This document shows positions 50,515 through 59,167 of a DNA stretch of 64,000 bases, piece by piece; within the stretch, counting starts at the first letter, position 1; each line of letters opens with the position of its first letter. Location: positions 1-64,000 of the forward strand of contig NZ_JAAXYO010000165.1 in assembly GCF_018854015.1 (NCBI RefSeq), given 5' to 3'. The DNA comes from Igneacidithiobacillus copahuensis (GTDB lineage: Bacteria > Pseudomonadota > Gammaproteobacteria > Acidithiobacillales > Acidithiobacillaceae). The notes beneath the pieces were generated by a model. The model was given only the letters and a program-made list of their open reading frames with translations. It did not search any database and was not told the DNA's origin. A program made the translations under genes and the position numbers.

Positions 50515-51057
50515 TCAGCGCCAGGCGGGCGCCAGTTGGCGAAAGCGTGGATCGGCGGCGTCCTCCATCCATTCATAGAAGATGGATTCGGTGCTGCTGA
50601 GGATGACACCGGCATGGCGCAGACGTTCGAGTGCCCACTCGCTCTGCCGGAGCTCGCGACTGGCTACCGCATCGATGGCGACAAGCACCTGCCAGCCCTG
50701 GGCCTGCAGGTCGAGGGCCGTTTGCAGCACGCAGATGTGGGTTTCTACTCCCAGTAGGCAGATCTGCCGGCGATCCACCCGGGAACGCAGCGCATTGCGT
50801 AAGGCGGGGTTGGCATGACAGGAGAACTCGGTTTTCTCGAACGTCGGACCGAAATCGTGGAGGCTGGGATCGATCGCACCGAGCCCCTTGGGATATTGGG
50901 CCGAGAGCAGAATGGGAAGTTCCAAGGCTTTGGCACTATTCAGGAAGCGACGGACGTTGTGCAAGAGGGTTTCCTTGCGTTCGTCCCCCAGCATGGCCAG
51001 TAGCTTGTCCTGCAGGTCGATGGCCAGGACGAGGCTGCGTGCTGCCCGAACCCGCAT
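50515..51057 (-). CDS. isochorismatase-family hydrolase
   Basis: A 180-residue cysteine hydrolase of the isochorismatase/YcaC fold. The Asp is in LAIDLQDKLL, and the Cys in LGVETHICVLQT; the fold suits hydrolysis of a small amide or similar bond. The substrate is unknown. It is packed between pcm (two bases upstream) and the M61 gene (seven bases downstream). Confidence 0.88.
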   Translation of the reverse strand: MRVRAARSLVLAIDLQDKLLAMLGDERKETLLHNVRRFLNSAKALELPILLSAQYPKGLGAIDPSLHDFGPTFEKTEFSCHANPALRNALRSRVDRRQICLLGVETHICVLQTALDLQAQGWQVLVAIDAVASRELRQSEWALERLRHAGVILSSTESIFYEWMEDAADPRFRQLAPAWR

Positions 51058-51059
51058 CT

Positions 51060-51719
51060 TCAGAACTGGAATTTCTTGCTGGCGGGGTGGCGTAGCGCGG
51101 GGATGTCCGTTTCAAACAGGTCCTTGCTACCCAGGCTGCCGTCGGCGCCGCGGCGATAGCGGCGCACCTTGCAAAGCGGAGACTCCCCGAGGATGGCCAG
51201 CAGGCGCCCGCCGGGGTTCAACTGCTCGAGAAAGGCCTTGGGAAGCTGCGGGAGAGAACCGGTCAGGACGATAACGTCGAAGGGGCCGGATACGGTCCAG
51301 CCGCCCGCAGCATCACCCACATGGAGATGAACATTGGTAACGCCCTGCATTTGCAGACGCCCTTCGGCGGCGTGAATGAAATCGGCACGATCATCAACGC
51401 TATGGACGATCTTGCCCATACTGGCCAACAGGGCGGTAAAGTAGCCGCTACCGGTGCCAACTTCGAGGATCTGGTCTTGCGGGCGAATTTCCAACTCCTG
51501 CAAAACCCGCGCTTCCATCTTTGGTGTCCACATTCGTTCGCCGTGCCCCAAGGGGATTTCAAAGTCGGCGAAGGCGAGCTCCTGCAGCTGCGCAGGCACG
51601 AACTGTTCCCGCTTGACGAGTTGCAGAACTTGCAGAACTTCCGGGTCGAGAACATCCCAAGTGCGAATCTGGGTGTCGATCATGGTTTGGCGAAGGCTGT
51701 CGAAGTGCATGGGAATCAT
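51060..51719 (-). CDS. pcm: protein-L-isoaspartate O-methyltransferase
   Basis: A 219-residue methyltransferase repairing isoaspartyl residues. The SAM-binding motif is ILEVGTGSGYFTALLA, followed by VVLTGSLPQLP. An alternative in-frame ATG lies three codons later. The usual Thr-Glu/Pro substrate motifs are partly divergent, so a related role is not excluded. It heads the minus-strand trio and is divergent from the MCE gene. Confidence 0.85.
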   Translation of the reverse strand: MIPMHFDSLRQTMIDTQIRTWDVLDPEVLQVLQLVKREQFVPAQLQELAFADFEIPLGHGERMWTPKMEARVLQELEIRPQDQILEVGTGSGYFTALLASMGKIVHSVDDRADFIHAAEGRLQMQGVTNVHLHVGDAAGGWTVSGPFDVIVLTGSLPQLPKAFLEQLNPGGRLLAILGESPLCKVRRYRRGADGSLGSKDLFETDIPALRHPASKKFQF

Positions 51720-51783
51720 CCAAAATACCTGCTACATTTAGGCATGCCGCCTAGGGCAAGTCAATTTTTCCGGGAGTCGATCA

Positions 51784-52722
51784 TTGGAAAGTCGGGCGCA
51801 CGCTTTGATTGCCTTGGTCTTCGTTGTCGTGTTGGGGGTAGCACTCGCGGTGGCCGGACTCTGGATGCACCATTCGGCGCCGGTCGGCAAGCTTTACAAT
51901 GTCATCTCCCCGTACAGTGTGACGGGTCTTACAGTGCAAGCGCCGGTGCGTTTCAAAGGCGTGCGCGTGGGCGAGGTGAAGTCCATTGGTTTCGATCCAC
52001 GCAATCCGCGTATGGTGCAGGTGCAGGTCAGTATCGACGCCAATACTCCGATCACCAAAGCGACCTTTGCCGAGCTGGCACCGCAGGGGGTGACGGGACT
52101 GAGCTATTTGTCGCTCAACGATGCCGGCACGGATTTTTCTCCGCTAGCGCATGCGCCAGGACAGGCTCCCGACATTCCGATGCATCCGAGTTTCATTCAG
52201 GTGCTGTCCCGCAGTGGCGAATCCTTGGTCAAGCAGGGCAATGAATTGGCTTTTCGCATGAACGACCTCCTCGATGAGGAGAACCGCAAGCACTTTACGG
52301 CGACCTTGCGGCACTTGGACCAGGCCAGCGCTGAGCTGGCCGAGCTGGAGGCCGCTTTACAGCCAGCTCTGCGGGAGTTGCCGTCGACCATCGCCGCGAC
52401 ACGTTCGACCATGCAGTCCAGTCAGCAACTCGTGCGTCACCTGGATGATCTGGCACTTGCCGCCAAGGCACCTCTGCAACAGCTCAACGGCACCAGTGTT
52501 GCCTTGCACCAGTTGGCGAGTTCCGGTCAGCAGAGTGTCGCCGTCCTCAATGATCAGACGCTCCCGCAGCTCAATGCCCTGACGCAGAGTCTACTGCAAA
52601 GCAGTCAGGACCTGGGCAACCTGAGTCGTGAATTGCGGCAAAACCCGCAATCCCTCTTGTATGGGCGTGGAGCACCGCCGCCCGGACCGGGACAGTCGGG
52701 CTTTGCCGGGGGGAATTCATGA
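51784..52722 (+). CDS. MlaD/MCE-family phospholipid-transport protein
   Basis: A 312-residue protein with one N-terminal membrane helix (LIALVFVVVLGVALAVAGLWM) and an MCE domain (VQAPVRFKGVRVGEVKSIGF to TGLSYLSLND) that builds lipid tunnels in the periplasm. A long Gln/Leu-rich helical tail follows and ends in Gly/Pro. The TTG start follows GGGAG. The ABC permease and ATPase genes expected beside it are absent. It overlaps the lipoprotein gene by four bases. Confidence 0.88.
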   Translation: MESRAHALIALVFVVVLGVALAVAGLWMHHSAPVGKLYNVISPYSVTGLTVQAPVRFKGVRVGEVKSIGFDPRNPRMVQVQVSIDANTPITKATFAELAPQGVTGLSYLSLNDAGTDFSPLAHAPGQAPDIPMHPSFIQVLSRSGESLVKQGNELAFRMNDLLDEENRKHFTATLRHLDQASAELAELEAALQPALRELPSTIAATRSTMQSSQQLVRHLDDLALAAKAPLQQLNGTSVALHQLASSGQQSVAVLNDQTLPQLNALTQSLLQSSQDLGNLSRELRQNPQSLLYGRGAPPPGPGQSGFAGGNS

Positions 52723-53354
52723 AGGGAAAGGCAAATTTCTGGCGCGTTCTCGTGGGTACTGCACTGGCGTCGGCAAGCTTGGCCCTGGCGGCCTGTGCCA
52801 GTGCGCCGGCGTGGCAGCAGCCGTATGCCTTGACCGCTGCGCCGGATACGCAGCCCGCGGGGCAACACCAGGCCGGCGTGTTGCGTCTGGAAGCCGTCAC
52901 GGCGCCGAGCTGGCTGGCGGGCGAGGAGTACCTCTACCGCTTGGGGTATGCCAATCCCCAGGCCCTGCGGCCGTACAACGATGCGCGCTGGGCGGCGGCG
53001 CCGGGCCAGATGCTGACCGTGTTACTGAGCCAACGTCTGCGACAGCAGGGCGACTGGCGCGCCGTCCTGGGGCCGACGCAGGCGGGCCGTCCGGTCTTGC
53101 TACTGCAATTGGGGCTGCAAGATTTTACGGTGCATTATAGCGATGCCACGGCGGGCGCGGCGCAGATCTCCTGTACCGCGACCCTGCTGGCCGCCCAGGG
53201 CTATCGCGTTCTGGCGCAGAAAAGCTTTGCCGTCCAGGCGCCCTTGCCGAGTGCTGGACCCGCTGCGGGTGCCACTGCCATGAACTGGGCCGCTCAGGAG
53301 CTGGTGGCGCAGATCGGCGACTGGGCGGCGCAACACAGTCCTGCCGCAGACTAA
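52719..53354 (+). CDS. ABC-type transport auxiliary lipoprotein
   Basis: A 211-residue lipoprotein of the PqiC/ABC_trans_aux type. The signal ends in a lipobox (LALAACAS, lipid-bearing Cys near residue 26). The mature part has the LRLEAVTAPSWLAGEEYLYR start seen in this family. It works with MCE proteins to bridge inner and outer membranes. ATG 52719 overlaps the MCE gene, and the 3' end overlaps the convergent uspA-like gene by four bases. Confidence 0.85.
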   Translation: MKGKANFWRVLVGTALASASLALAACASAPAWQQPYALTAAPDTQPAGQHQAGVLRLEAVTAPSWLAGEEYLYRLGYANPQALRPYNDARWAAAPGQMLTVLLSQRLRQQGDWRAVLGPTQAGRPVLLLQLGLQDFTVHYSDATAGAAQISCTATLLAAQGYRVLAQKSFAVQAPLPSAGPAAGATAMNWAAQELVAQIGDWAAQHSPAAD

Positions 53355-53800
53355 GCGGCTGCAGGAGCCTTGACCACTAGTACCGGACAGTGCGCGTGAT
53401 GGACCACGGCACTGGCCACAGAACCCAATAGTAGGCGACCAATCGCCCCTTGCTCCTGACTGCCGATGACGATCAGGTCATGAGTCCCTTCCGCCGCGTA
53501 TTCGCAGATATTCCTGCCAATGCCACCCGCTTTTTCGAGAAGTACACCATGGCTTGGAACGACGGTAGATTTCTGCAGGGCATCCAGTCGTTCCTGCGCC
53601 AGCGAACGCAGGCGCTGCATCATCTCCAGAGAACTCGGTAACAGCTCCTCCGGAAGCTGCAGGTCCATGATCTGAGTATCAAGGATGTGCAGCAAGGTGA
53701 GCTCGGCCTGATGCAGGCGCGCCTCCTCGCCTGCGTGCGCAAGGACCGTGCCGGCCATGCCGCTGAAATCGACGGCGACAAGGATTTTGTGATAGCTCAT
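53351..53800 (-). CDS. universal stress protein (UspA family)
   Basis: A 149-residue single-domain Usp. The ATP-binding G-x2-G-x9-G-(S/T) motif is visible in GSQEQGAIGRLLLGSVA, so it is of the nucleotide-binding subclass. The start MSYHKILVAVDFSG is standard. ATG overlaps the proS stop by four bases, so expression is tied to proS. The trigger is unknown. Confidence 0.9.
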   Translation of the reverse strand: MSYHKILVAVDFSGMAGTVLAHAGEEARLHQAELTLLHILDTQIMDLQLPEELLPSSLEMMQRLRSLAQERLDALQKSTVVPSHGVLLEKAGGIGRNICEYAAEGTHDLIVIGSQEQGAIGRLLLGSVASAVVHHAHCPVLVVKAPAAA

Positions 53801-55503
53801 CTGGGTTCTCCTTGCAGGATGCTCAGCACCTCTGCTTCGCTGATCAGGTGATTTTCACTGTCGCGGCGGCCGCGATATTCCCAAAGATTCTGCGCCAGAG
53901 TCTTTTCGCTGATGACCAAGCGATGGGGCAGGCCAATCAGGTCCATGGTAGCAAACTGTACCCCCGGACGTTCGTCGCGGTCATCGAGGAAGACCTGCAG
54001 TCCTTTTGCCTCGAGCCGCGCCATCATCGCTTCGGCGGCCGCCAGCACTGTCGGCGATTTCTTGGCCTGGATGGCGACGATGCCAACGTCAAAGGGCGCC
54101 ATGGTGGCTGGCCAGCAGATGCCACGTTCGTCAAAATTCTGCTCGACAGCGGCAGCGACGATGCGCGATACACCAATGCCATAGCAGCCCATGAGCACGA
54201 CCTGCTCTTTCCCGGCCTCATTGAGGACGCGCACGCCCAGCTTCTCGCTGTAGCGGGTGCCCAGCTGAAAAACGTGTCCCACCTCAATGCCGCGGCGAAT
54301 GCCTAGACTACCCGTGGCACAGTGCGGACAGGCATCCCCTACCTGAACGTTACGCAGATCCGCTGCTTGGGGGCGCGGCAGATCGCGTTCCCAATTGAGA
54401 TGCAGCCAGTGCTGTCCGCCAATGTTGGCGCCCGTACTGAAATTGCGCAGGACGAGAACCCGCTGGTCCGCGACGATGGGCAGGGGGGCCGGCAAGTCCT
54501 TGGGGCCGAGAAAGCCAAAGGGCACGCCGAGCAGCTCCCGGGTCTCTTCGGCGCTGGCGAGGCGTAGGGTGTCCGCATCCAGCACACGTGCCGCCTTGAT
54601 CAGGTTCAGCTCGTCATCTCCCCGCAGCAGAAGCAGCGTGGGTTTGTCATCGGCAAAGACCAGAAGGCTCTTGACCACCTGAGCGGGACTTATGCCGAGC
54701 ACCTTCGCCTGATCTTCTACCGTGCGAATCCCCGGAGTAGCCCGTTGCTCGGCAGGCAGAAGGGGATCGCTGCTGTCCAGCAGCGGGCGGCTACGGGCCA
54801 GCTCCTGATTGGCCGCGTAGTCGCAGGCCGAGCAATGCACGATGGCATCTTCTCCGGAATCCGCCAACACATGGAATTCATGGGAGGCCTTACCACCAAT
54901 GGCCCCGGTATCGGCATCGACGGCGCGAAATTCCAGGCCCAGGCGCGTAAAGATGTTGCGGTAGGCGTCGTACATCTCCTGATAGGTGGCCCTCAGGGAA
55001 TCCTGATCGATGTGAAACGAATAGGCATCTTTCATGATGAACTCGCGTGCACGCATGAGTCCAAAGCGCGGACGAATCTCATCGCGGAACTTTGTCTGCA
55101 CTTGATACAGGTTCAGCGGTAGTTGTCGATAGGAGCGGATCTCCCGCCGCGCCAGATCGCTGATCACCTCCTCGTGGGTCGGTCCCAGGCAGAAATCACG
55201 TTGATGGCGATCTTTCAGGCGCAACAGCTCGGGGCCATAGAGCTCCCAGCGCCCCGACTCCTGCCACAGCTCTGCCGGTTGTACTACCGGCATCAGCACT
55301 TCCTGAGCACCAGCGCGTTCCATCTCCTCACGCACTACCCCCTCTACCTTACGTAGTACGCGCAGGCCCAGCGGCAGCCAAGTGTAGAGGCCCGAAGCGA
55401 GGCGGCGGATGAAACCGCCGCGCAGCAGCAGCTGATGGCTGATGAGCTCGGCTTCCGCGGGGGTTTCCTTGAGGGTGGGAAGAAAGAATTGACTGGCGCG
55501 CAT
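53797..55503 (-). CDS. proS: prolyl-tRNA synthetase (bacterial type)
   Basis: A 568-residue class II synthetase. Motif 2 region is RDFCLGPTHEE, with the editing insertion domain (YbaK-like, about residues 220-400) that clears mischarged Ala-tRNA. The anticodon-binding domain is at the end. ATG at 55503 is chosen because MRASQFFLPTLKE is the standard start; the longer upstream frame is not. It is divergent from sor. Confidence 0.96.
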   Translation of the reverse strand: MRASQFFLPTLKETPAEAELISHQLLLRGGFIRRLASGLYTWLPLGLRVLRKVEGVVREEMERAGAQEVLMPVVQPAELWQESGRWELYGPELLRLKDRHQRDFCLGPTHEEVISDLARREIRSYRQLPLNLYQVQTKFRDEIRPRFGLMRAREFIMKDAYSFHIDQDSLRATYQEMYDAYRNIFTRLGLEFRAVDADTGAIGGKASHEFHVLADSGEDAIVHCSACDYAANQELARSRPLLDSSDPLLPAEQRATPGIRTVEDQAKVLGISPAQVVKSLLVFADDKPTLLLLRGDDELNLIKAARVLDADTLRLASAEETRELLGVPFGFLGPKDLPAPLPIVADQRVLVLRNFSTGANIGGQHWLHLNWERDLPRPQAADLRNVQVGDACPHCATGSLGIRRGIEVGHVFQLGTRYSEKLGVRVLNEAGKEQVVLMGCYGIGVSRIVAAAVEQNFDERGICWPATMAPFDVGIVAIQAKKSPTVLAAAEAMMARLEAKGLQVFLDDRDERPGVQFATMDLIGLPHRLVISEKTLAQNLWEYRGRRDSENHLISEAEVLSILQGEPR

Positions 55504-55862
55504 ACCCGATCCATGACTACAGAAAGATGGTGCAGTGTAGGCAAAGTCAGGGCCACGCAAAAGGGGGAGGGCGCGCTATCGGATAATCCATGTCTCCGCG
55601 CGCCGTGCGTCGGGTAGGTCGCATGATTTCGCTGCTGCGCCGTGGAGCGCGCCGGTGATCACGCGGCAGCAGTTTTTTTGGCGGGTGTATATCAGCGAAA
55701 TTTACTTTCTTCTATGGCGTAATCGGCGAGTTTTTTTGCAATTTTTTGTCCATTTATTTGTATGTATTTATCTCAAATTAGATTTTTCTACAATATTTGA
55801 ACTTTGTCTTATTTGATGGGTCATAATTTTTGTCTTGCAACGGAAAAAGGAGAAGATGAGGA
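55504..55862. promoter_or_regulatory. AT-rich control region between proS and sor
   Basis: A 359-base gap without a gene. The first 170 bases are ordinary, but the stretch before sor is extremely AT-rich (11 G/C in the 60 bases 55741-55800). A direct repeat TATTTGA occurs at 55794 and 55810. TTGAAC at 55797 with CATAAT at 55822 (19-base spacing) is a weak sigma70 candidate. I looked for a sigma54 GG-N10-GC pair and saw none in the last 200 bases. A GGAG site precedes the sor ATG. Confidence 0.5.
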
Positions 55863-56798
55863 ATGAGTAATAACCCTATTATTGCCATCAATCAGTCAAA
55901 AGTTGCCAATCGTCCGGAAAGCTATCAGACGATGATGAAAGTTGGGCCGAAAGTTTGCATTACCACGGCATCCCACCCCGGATTCCTGGGCTTTGAACAA
56001 TTGCTGCAAACCGGAATCCATCCCATGGCAGGGCGCTACGGCGGCGGTGCTATCGATATGCACGAGACGCTCAATCCTATCGGCATGTTTCAGTACACCG
56101 TATGGAAAGACGTAAAATCCCACGAAGAAATGCATCATGATAATTTCAAGGAAATTTATGAGCTTTGCGGTGATTGTCTGGACATGGTGATCGAGGGGCC
56201 GTGGGAGCCATACTATGAAATCGTCCGTTCGGATTTGCCACCGATCATTGCCATGACCGATGTTCCCGCTGCCTTGGGCGGAGCCTTTGCCAAGCAAGAG
56301 GCTGTTCCCAAGGTAGCGCTGGCTGCCAAACGGGCCATTGCGATTGGTGACCATTGGGTCATGGATGGGCATGAAACGGCGTTTGAGGAGGGGGCAGAGC
56401 GTACGCTCAGTTGGTTCAAAGAGAACGTCCCCGGAATGATTGGTTGGATGATTCTAAAGCAATTCGGTGTTTCGGCCATTGGTTCCTTCCAGCTCGATCC
56501 GCAAGGAATGTTGAAGGCAACCCTGGGAGCCAATCCGCCAAAATATAATACCAATCGCGGCAGCGCGATCCCCAGTACGCCACCAATTCCTGGGCAAACT
56601 CCAGTGCAATATCTAGTGCACATGGAGTGGGAATCGCCAGAGGCGGCGCACATGGGCATCGCCCACGCGATGCTCGACTATGAGTGCCGTCAGATTCACA
56701 ACGATGGTGTATTGGCACACCTCGACAAGGGCCCCTATTACCAGATTTTCGCGCCGATGATGGAGCAAGGGCAGTGGCGGAAAAAGCTGGTAAAATAA
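55863..56798 (+). CDS. sor: sulfur oxygenase reductase
   Basis: A 311-residue SOR, the cytoplasmic mononuclear-iron enzyme that disproportionates elemental sulfur with oxygen into sulfite, thiosulfate and sulfide. Iron ligands His87, His91 and Glu115 and the catalytic cysteines Cys32, Cys102 and Cys105 are all present, each one residue after the Acidianus ambivalens positions. SORs form 24-mer hollow spheres. The first 58 bases have only 22 G/C, unlike the flanking genes, which hints at transfer. It has its own upstream region. It works beside the sHdr route in the same cell. Confidence 0.96.
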   Translation: MSNNPIIAINQSKVANRPESYQTMMKVGPKVCITTASHPGFLGFEQLLQTGIHPMAGRYGGGAIDMHETLNPIGMFQYTVWKDVKSHEEMHHDNFKEIYELCGDCLDMVIEGPWEPYYEIVRSDLPPIIAMTDVPAALGGAFAKQEAVPKVALAAKRAIAIGDHWVMDGHETAFEEGAERTLSWFKENVPGMIGWMILKQFGVSAIGSFQLDPQGMLKATLGANPPKYNTNRGSAIPSTPPIPGQTPVQYLVHMEWESPEAAHMGIAHAMLDYECRQIHNDGVLAHLDKGPYYQIFAPMMEQGQWRKKLVK

Positions 56799-56858
56799 TG
56801 GGGAGATGAGGTAGTTTACCAGACTGGTTCGCCCCTCTTCTGGGCGGATCAGTCGTTG

Positions 56859-57989
56859 ATGGATGTAGTGCCACGGATTGGTGATGAGAAAGAAGTCGGT
56901 TTTCGGAGCGTTCGCTCTTTTTCTGCTGTATGCAACGCTACGGAATTTGCGAGACTTTTTGTGAAAAGAAAAGCCGACTGCAAACCGACAGCAATGCCCT
57001 ACGCGGTGGTCATGGCCACCGGCGGAACGGCAAGCGTAGCAGCAGCGGCTAATTATTGGCTGCTGGCCGCAACCTTGCTCACCTTGGCCTGCCTGCAGGC
57101 AGTGTACATCCCATTAGCTTGGTTTTGGCTCCGGCGTCGATTCCTGTCGATGCCACAGATCCCCAACTTTGCCGGCAGGTCAGCTGATCAGTACGTCGGC
57201 GCCCACACCATTCCCCTTGGCTTGGCGGTAGTAAGCTCGGGGATGGCTTTTTTTGCGCATGTGGAAGGCATGACTGCATTGCTGGGCTTGGCAGAATTCC
57301 TGCTCGCTCTCAGTTGGCTGCTGGTACTTCTTTGCGCCGCACCATTCTTCCTGGCTGTATACCGCTTCGGGATTTCGCTGGAACGGGTGAGTGGCGCATG
57401 GTTTCTGGTGCCGGCAGCGGTCTTGGGAGCCGGTGTTGCTACTGGAGATGTCCTCGCATCGACGCAAAGCGATTGGAACCTTGTCGTCGTTGCCGGTGCC
57501 CTGCTGGGTGGGATTCTATATGTTGCCATCGCGTTCCTGGCAGCCCTGCGCATCCGTCGCTTTGGCTTGCATGGCGTACCGCAGGCCCCCTGGTGGATCG
57601 CCATGGGCTGTGCCGGATTCGCCGCCCTGGCTCTGGGGCATGCGTGGGCCTGGCAGGATTTGACCCCTGTGGCACACCATGCGCTCGCCATGCTGATGCT
57701 ACTGGCGGAAATTCTCGCCATCGTTCTGTTCTTTCCAATAGCCTTTCGCAGCGCCATTTTTCTGTTCCGTGACTGCGCCTTCCGCAATCCTGTTGCCTGG
57801 CCTCCCACGTTCTCCACATCGGTATTCGCGCTGAGTTGCCTGCAGTCGGCATCCATCCTTTCGATCCCCGCGTTCCACTGCTTGGGGATTGTGGCTGGAT
57901 CTTTCGCGTTACTCTTCTGGTTTGCCAGTATTTTCTGGGAGCTATGGCGCAGAGTCACAGCGGGCTATTTCGCCAAGGAGATACGTTGA
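56859..57989 (+). CDS. TDT/SLAC1-type (TehA-like) membrane transporter
   Basis: A membrane protein of up to 376 residues with about ten hydrophobic segments. The start of the conserved part, PYAVVMATGGTAS, matches the TDT (tellurite-resistance/dicarboxylate, SLAC1) family, members of which pass anions. The first 45 residues from ATG 56859 are not family-like; GTG 56961 or ATG 56994 are alternative starts. It lies 60 bases after sor, past a short CGCCC/GGGCG stem without a T-run. In that context export of sulfite or another sulfur anion is a fair guess, as TDT-family sulfite exporters (SSU1) exist. Confidence 0.78.
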   Translation: MDVVPRIGDEKEVGFRSVRSFSAVCNATEFARLFVKRKADCKPTAMPYAVVMATGGTASVAAAANYWLLAATLLTLACLQAVYIPLAWFWLRRRFLSMPQIPNFAGRSADQYVGAHTIPLGLAVVSSGMAFFAHVEGMTALLGLAEFLLALSWLLVLLCAAPFFLAVYRFGISLERVSGAWFLVPAAVLGAGVATGDVLASTQSDWNLVVVAGALLGGILYVAIAFLAALRIRRFGLHGVPQAPWWIAMGCAGFAALALGHAWAWQDLTPVAHHALAMLMLLAEILAIVLFFPIAFRSAIFLFRDCAFRNPVAWPPTFSTSVFALSCLQSASILSIPAFHCLGIVAGSFALLFWFASIFWELWRRVTAGYFAKEIR

Positions 57990-58018
57990 CTGTCGATTGG
58001 CACAAAAATTCGATTTTT

Positions 58019-59167
58019 CTAGTGCGCTGGGTTCTGTCCCGTGCTGTTGCGCCAAGCCAGCCAGAGCAGGGGAATGGCCCACAAAGCGGAGAACTGATAA
58101 ATCTGGTTGAGAGACAATAAGGATTGCAGTGGCCCCAGTCCGGTCGAGCCAATGCCCTCACCCACCATCAATGCCCCCACCAGTAGCCCTGCCATTTGTG
58201 TTCCCTCCTCGCCATGACGGGCAACCCCAAACGCCATGCTATAGGGGTAATAGACGCCACAGGCTATTCCCGCCAAGGTAAAGAACAAGAGCAGAGATTC
58301 GCCGCTTTGCAACTGCGGAATGATCAGAAAGCAGGCAGCCATTCCCAAGGGTACGGCACGATAGACCCAGCGTCGCGAAAGCCAGCGGTCGGGAATGGAT
58401 CCGAGGACAAAGCGCGCGACGGTCTCGCCGCCCCAGAACAGGGACAGGGCTGCAGCACCCGTTGCCCGCGGCAAATGATGATCGACGCTGACCAGAATAT
58501 TCGCCCAACTGCCAAAGCTACCCTCGCAGATGGCGTAGATGAGGACTGCGGCAGCAAAGGGGATCATGGACTTTTTCCAGGCGCGCAAGCCACCGATCTC
58601 TTGCCCCTGTTGTTCTTCCTGGGCCTGGGGCAGGAGCAAGACCAGCAGCCAGAGCAGGAGGATGACCGCGGGCCACAGTACCCAGGTCAGCCAGCTGGAG
58701 GACAGATGCAGGAGCATGGGAGAAACTGCCGTGGCGCCGCCAATCACGGCATTCAGGAGGGTGACGGCCGCCGTGGCGCTACCGGCAAAGATCAGGGTAG
58801 AAGCTCGGTTGATGGCAGCGTTGGTCAGACCAAAACCGACGCCAAGAAGCAGTGTTTCGGCGAGCAGCAGAAAAACTACGGAACCATGCCCGCTGAAGTA
58901 GGCAAGGACCAGCAGTCCCATGGCGATCGTGTTGCTCAAGATGCCAATGCGAAAGAGTCCATGCGCACCGAGGCGCCTATGGATGCTCCCGGCGGCGAGA
59001 GCGGCGATGACGGCACCAATGATCTCCGGAAAATACAACATGCCATAGGTACTATTGCTCATGTTGTACGGCGCGCTGCGCAGGATACTCCCCAGCGCCG
59101 GGATCAGGACGAAGGCCGAACCCTGCAGAAACCCCGCCGCAAATACCGCTGTCGTGCCCTTTTTCAC
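58019..59167 (-). CDS. MFS transporter
   Basis: A 382-residue major facilitator with about twelve hydrophobic segments, including FVLIPALGSILRS, the loop after the first helix. The family is clear, but not the substrate; sugar- or sugar-acid-type transport is suggested by its operon. The GTG start directly follows the GMC stop (TGA then GTG), so translation is coupled. It is the last gene of the glucoamylase operon. Confidence 0.85.
   Translation of the reverse strand: MKKGTTAVFAAGFLQGSAFVLIPALGSILRSAPYNMSNSTYGMLYFPEIIGAVIAALAAGSIHRRLGAHGLFRIGILSNTIAMGLLVLAYFSGHGSVVFLLLAETLLLGVGFGLTNAAINRASTLIFAGSATAAVTLLNAVIGGATAVSPMLLHLSSSWLTWVLWPAVILLLWLLVLLLPQAQEEQQGQEIGGLRAWKKSMIPFAAAVLIYAICEGSFGSWANILVSVDHHLPRATGAAALSLFWGGETVARFVLGSIPDRWLSRRWVYRAVPLGMAACFLIIPQLQSGESLLLFFTLAGIACGVYYPYSMAFGVARHGEEGTQMAGLLVGALMVGEGIGSTGLGPLQSLLSLNQIYQFSALWAIPLLWLAWRNSTGQNPAH

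Noticed and set aside
55504..55862. Sigma54 promoter upstream of sor
   Set aside because: No GG-N10-GC pair with the right spacing was found; nearest matches have 8- or 13-base spacing.
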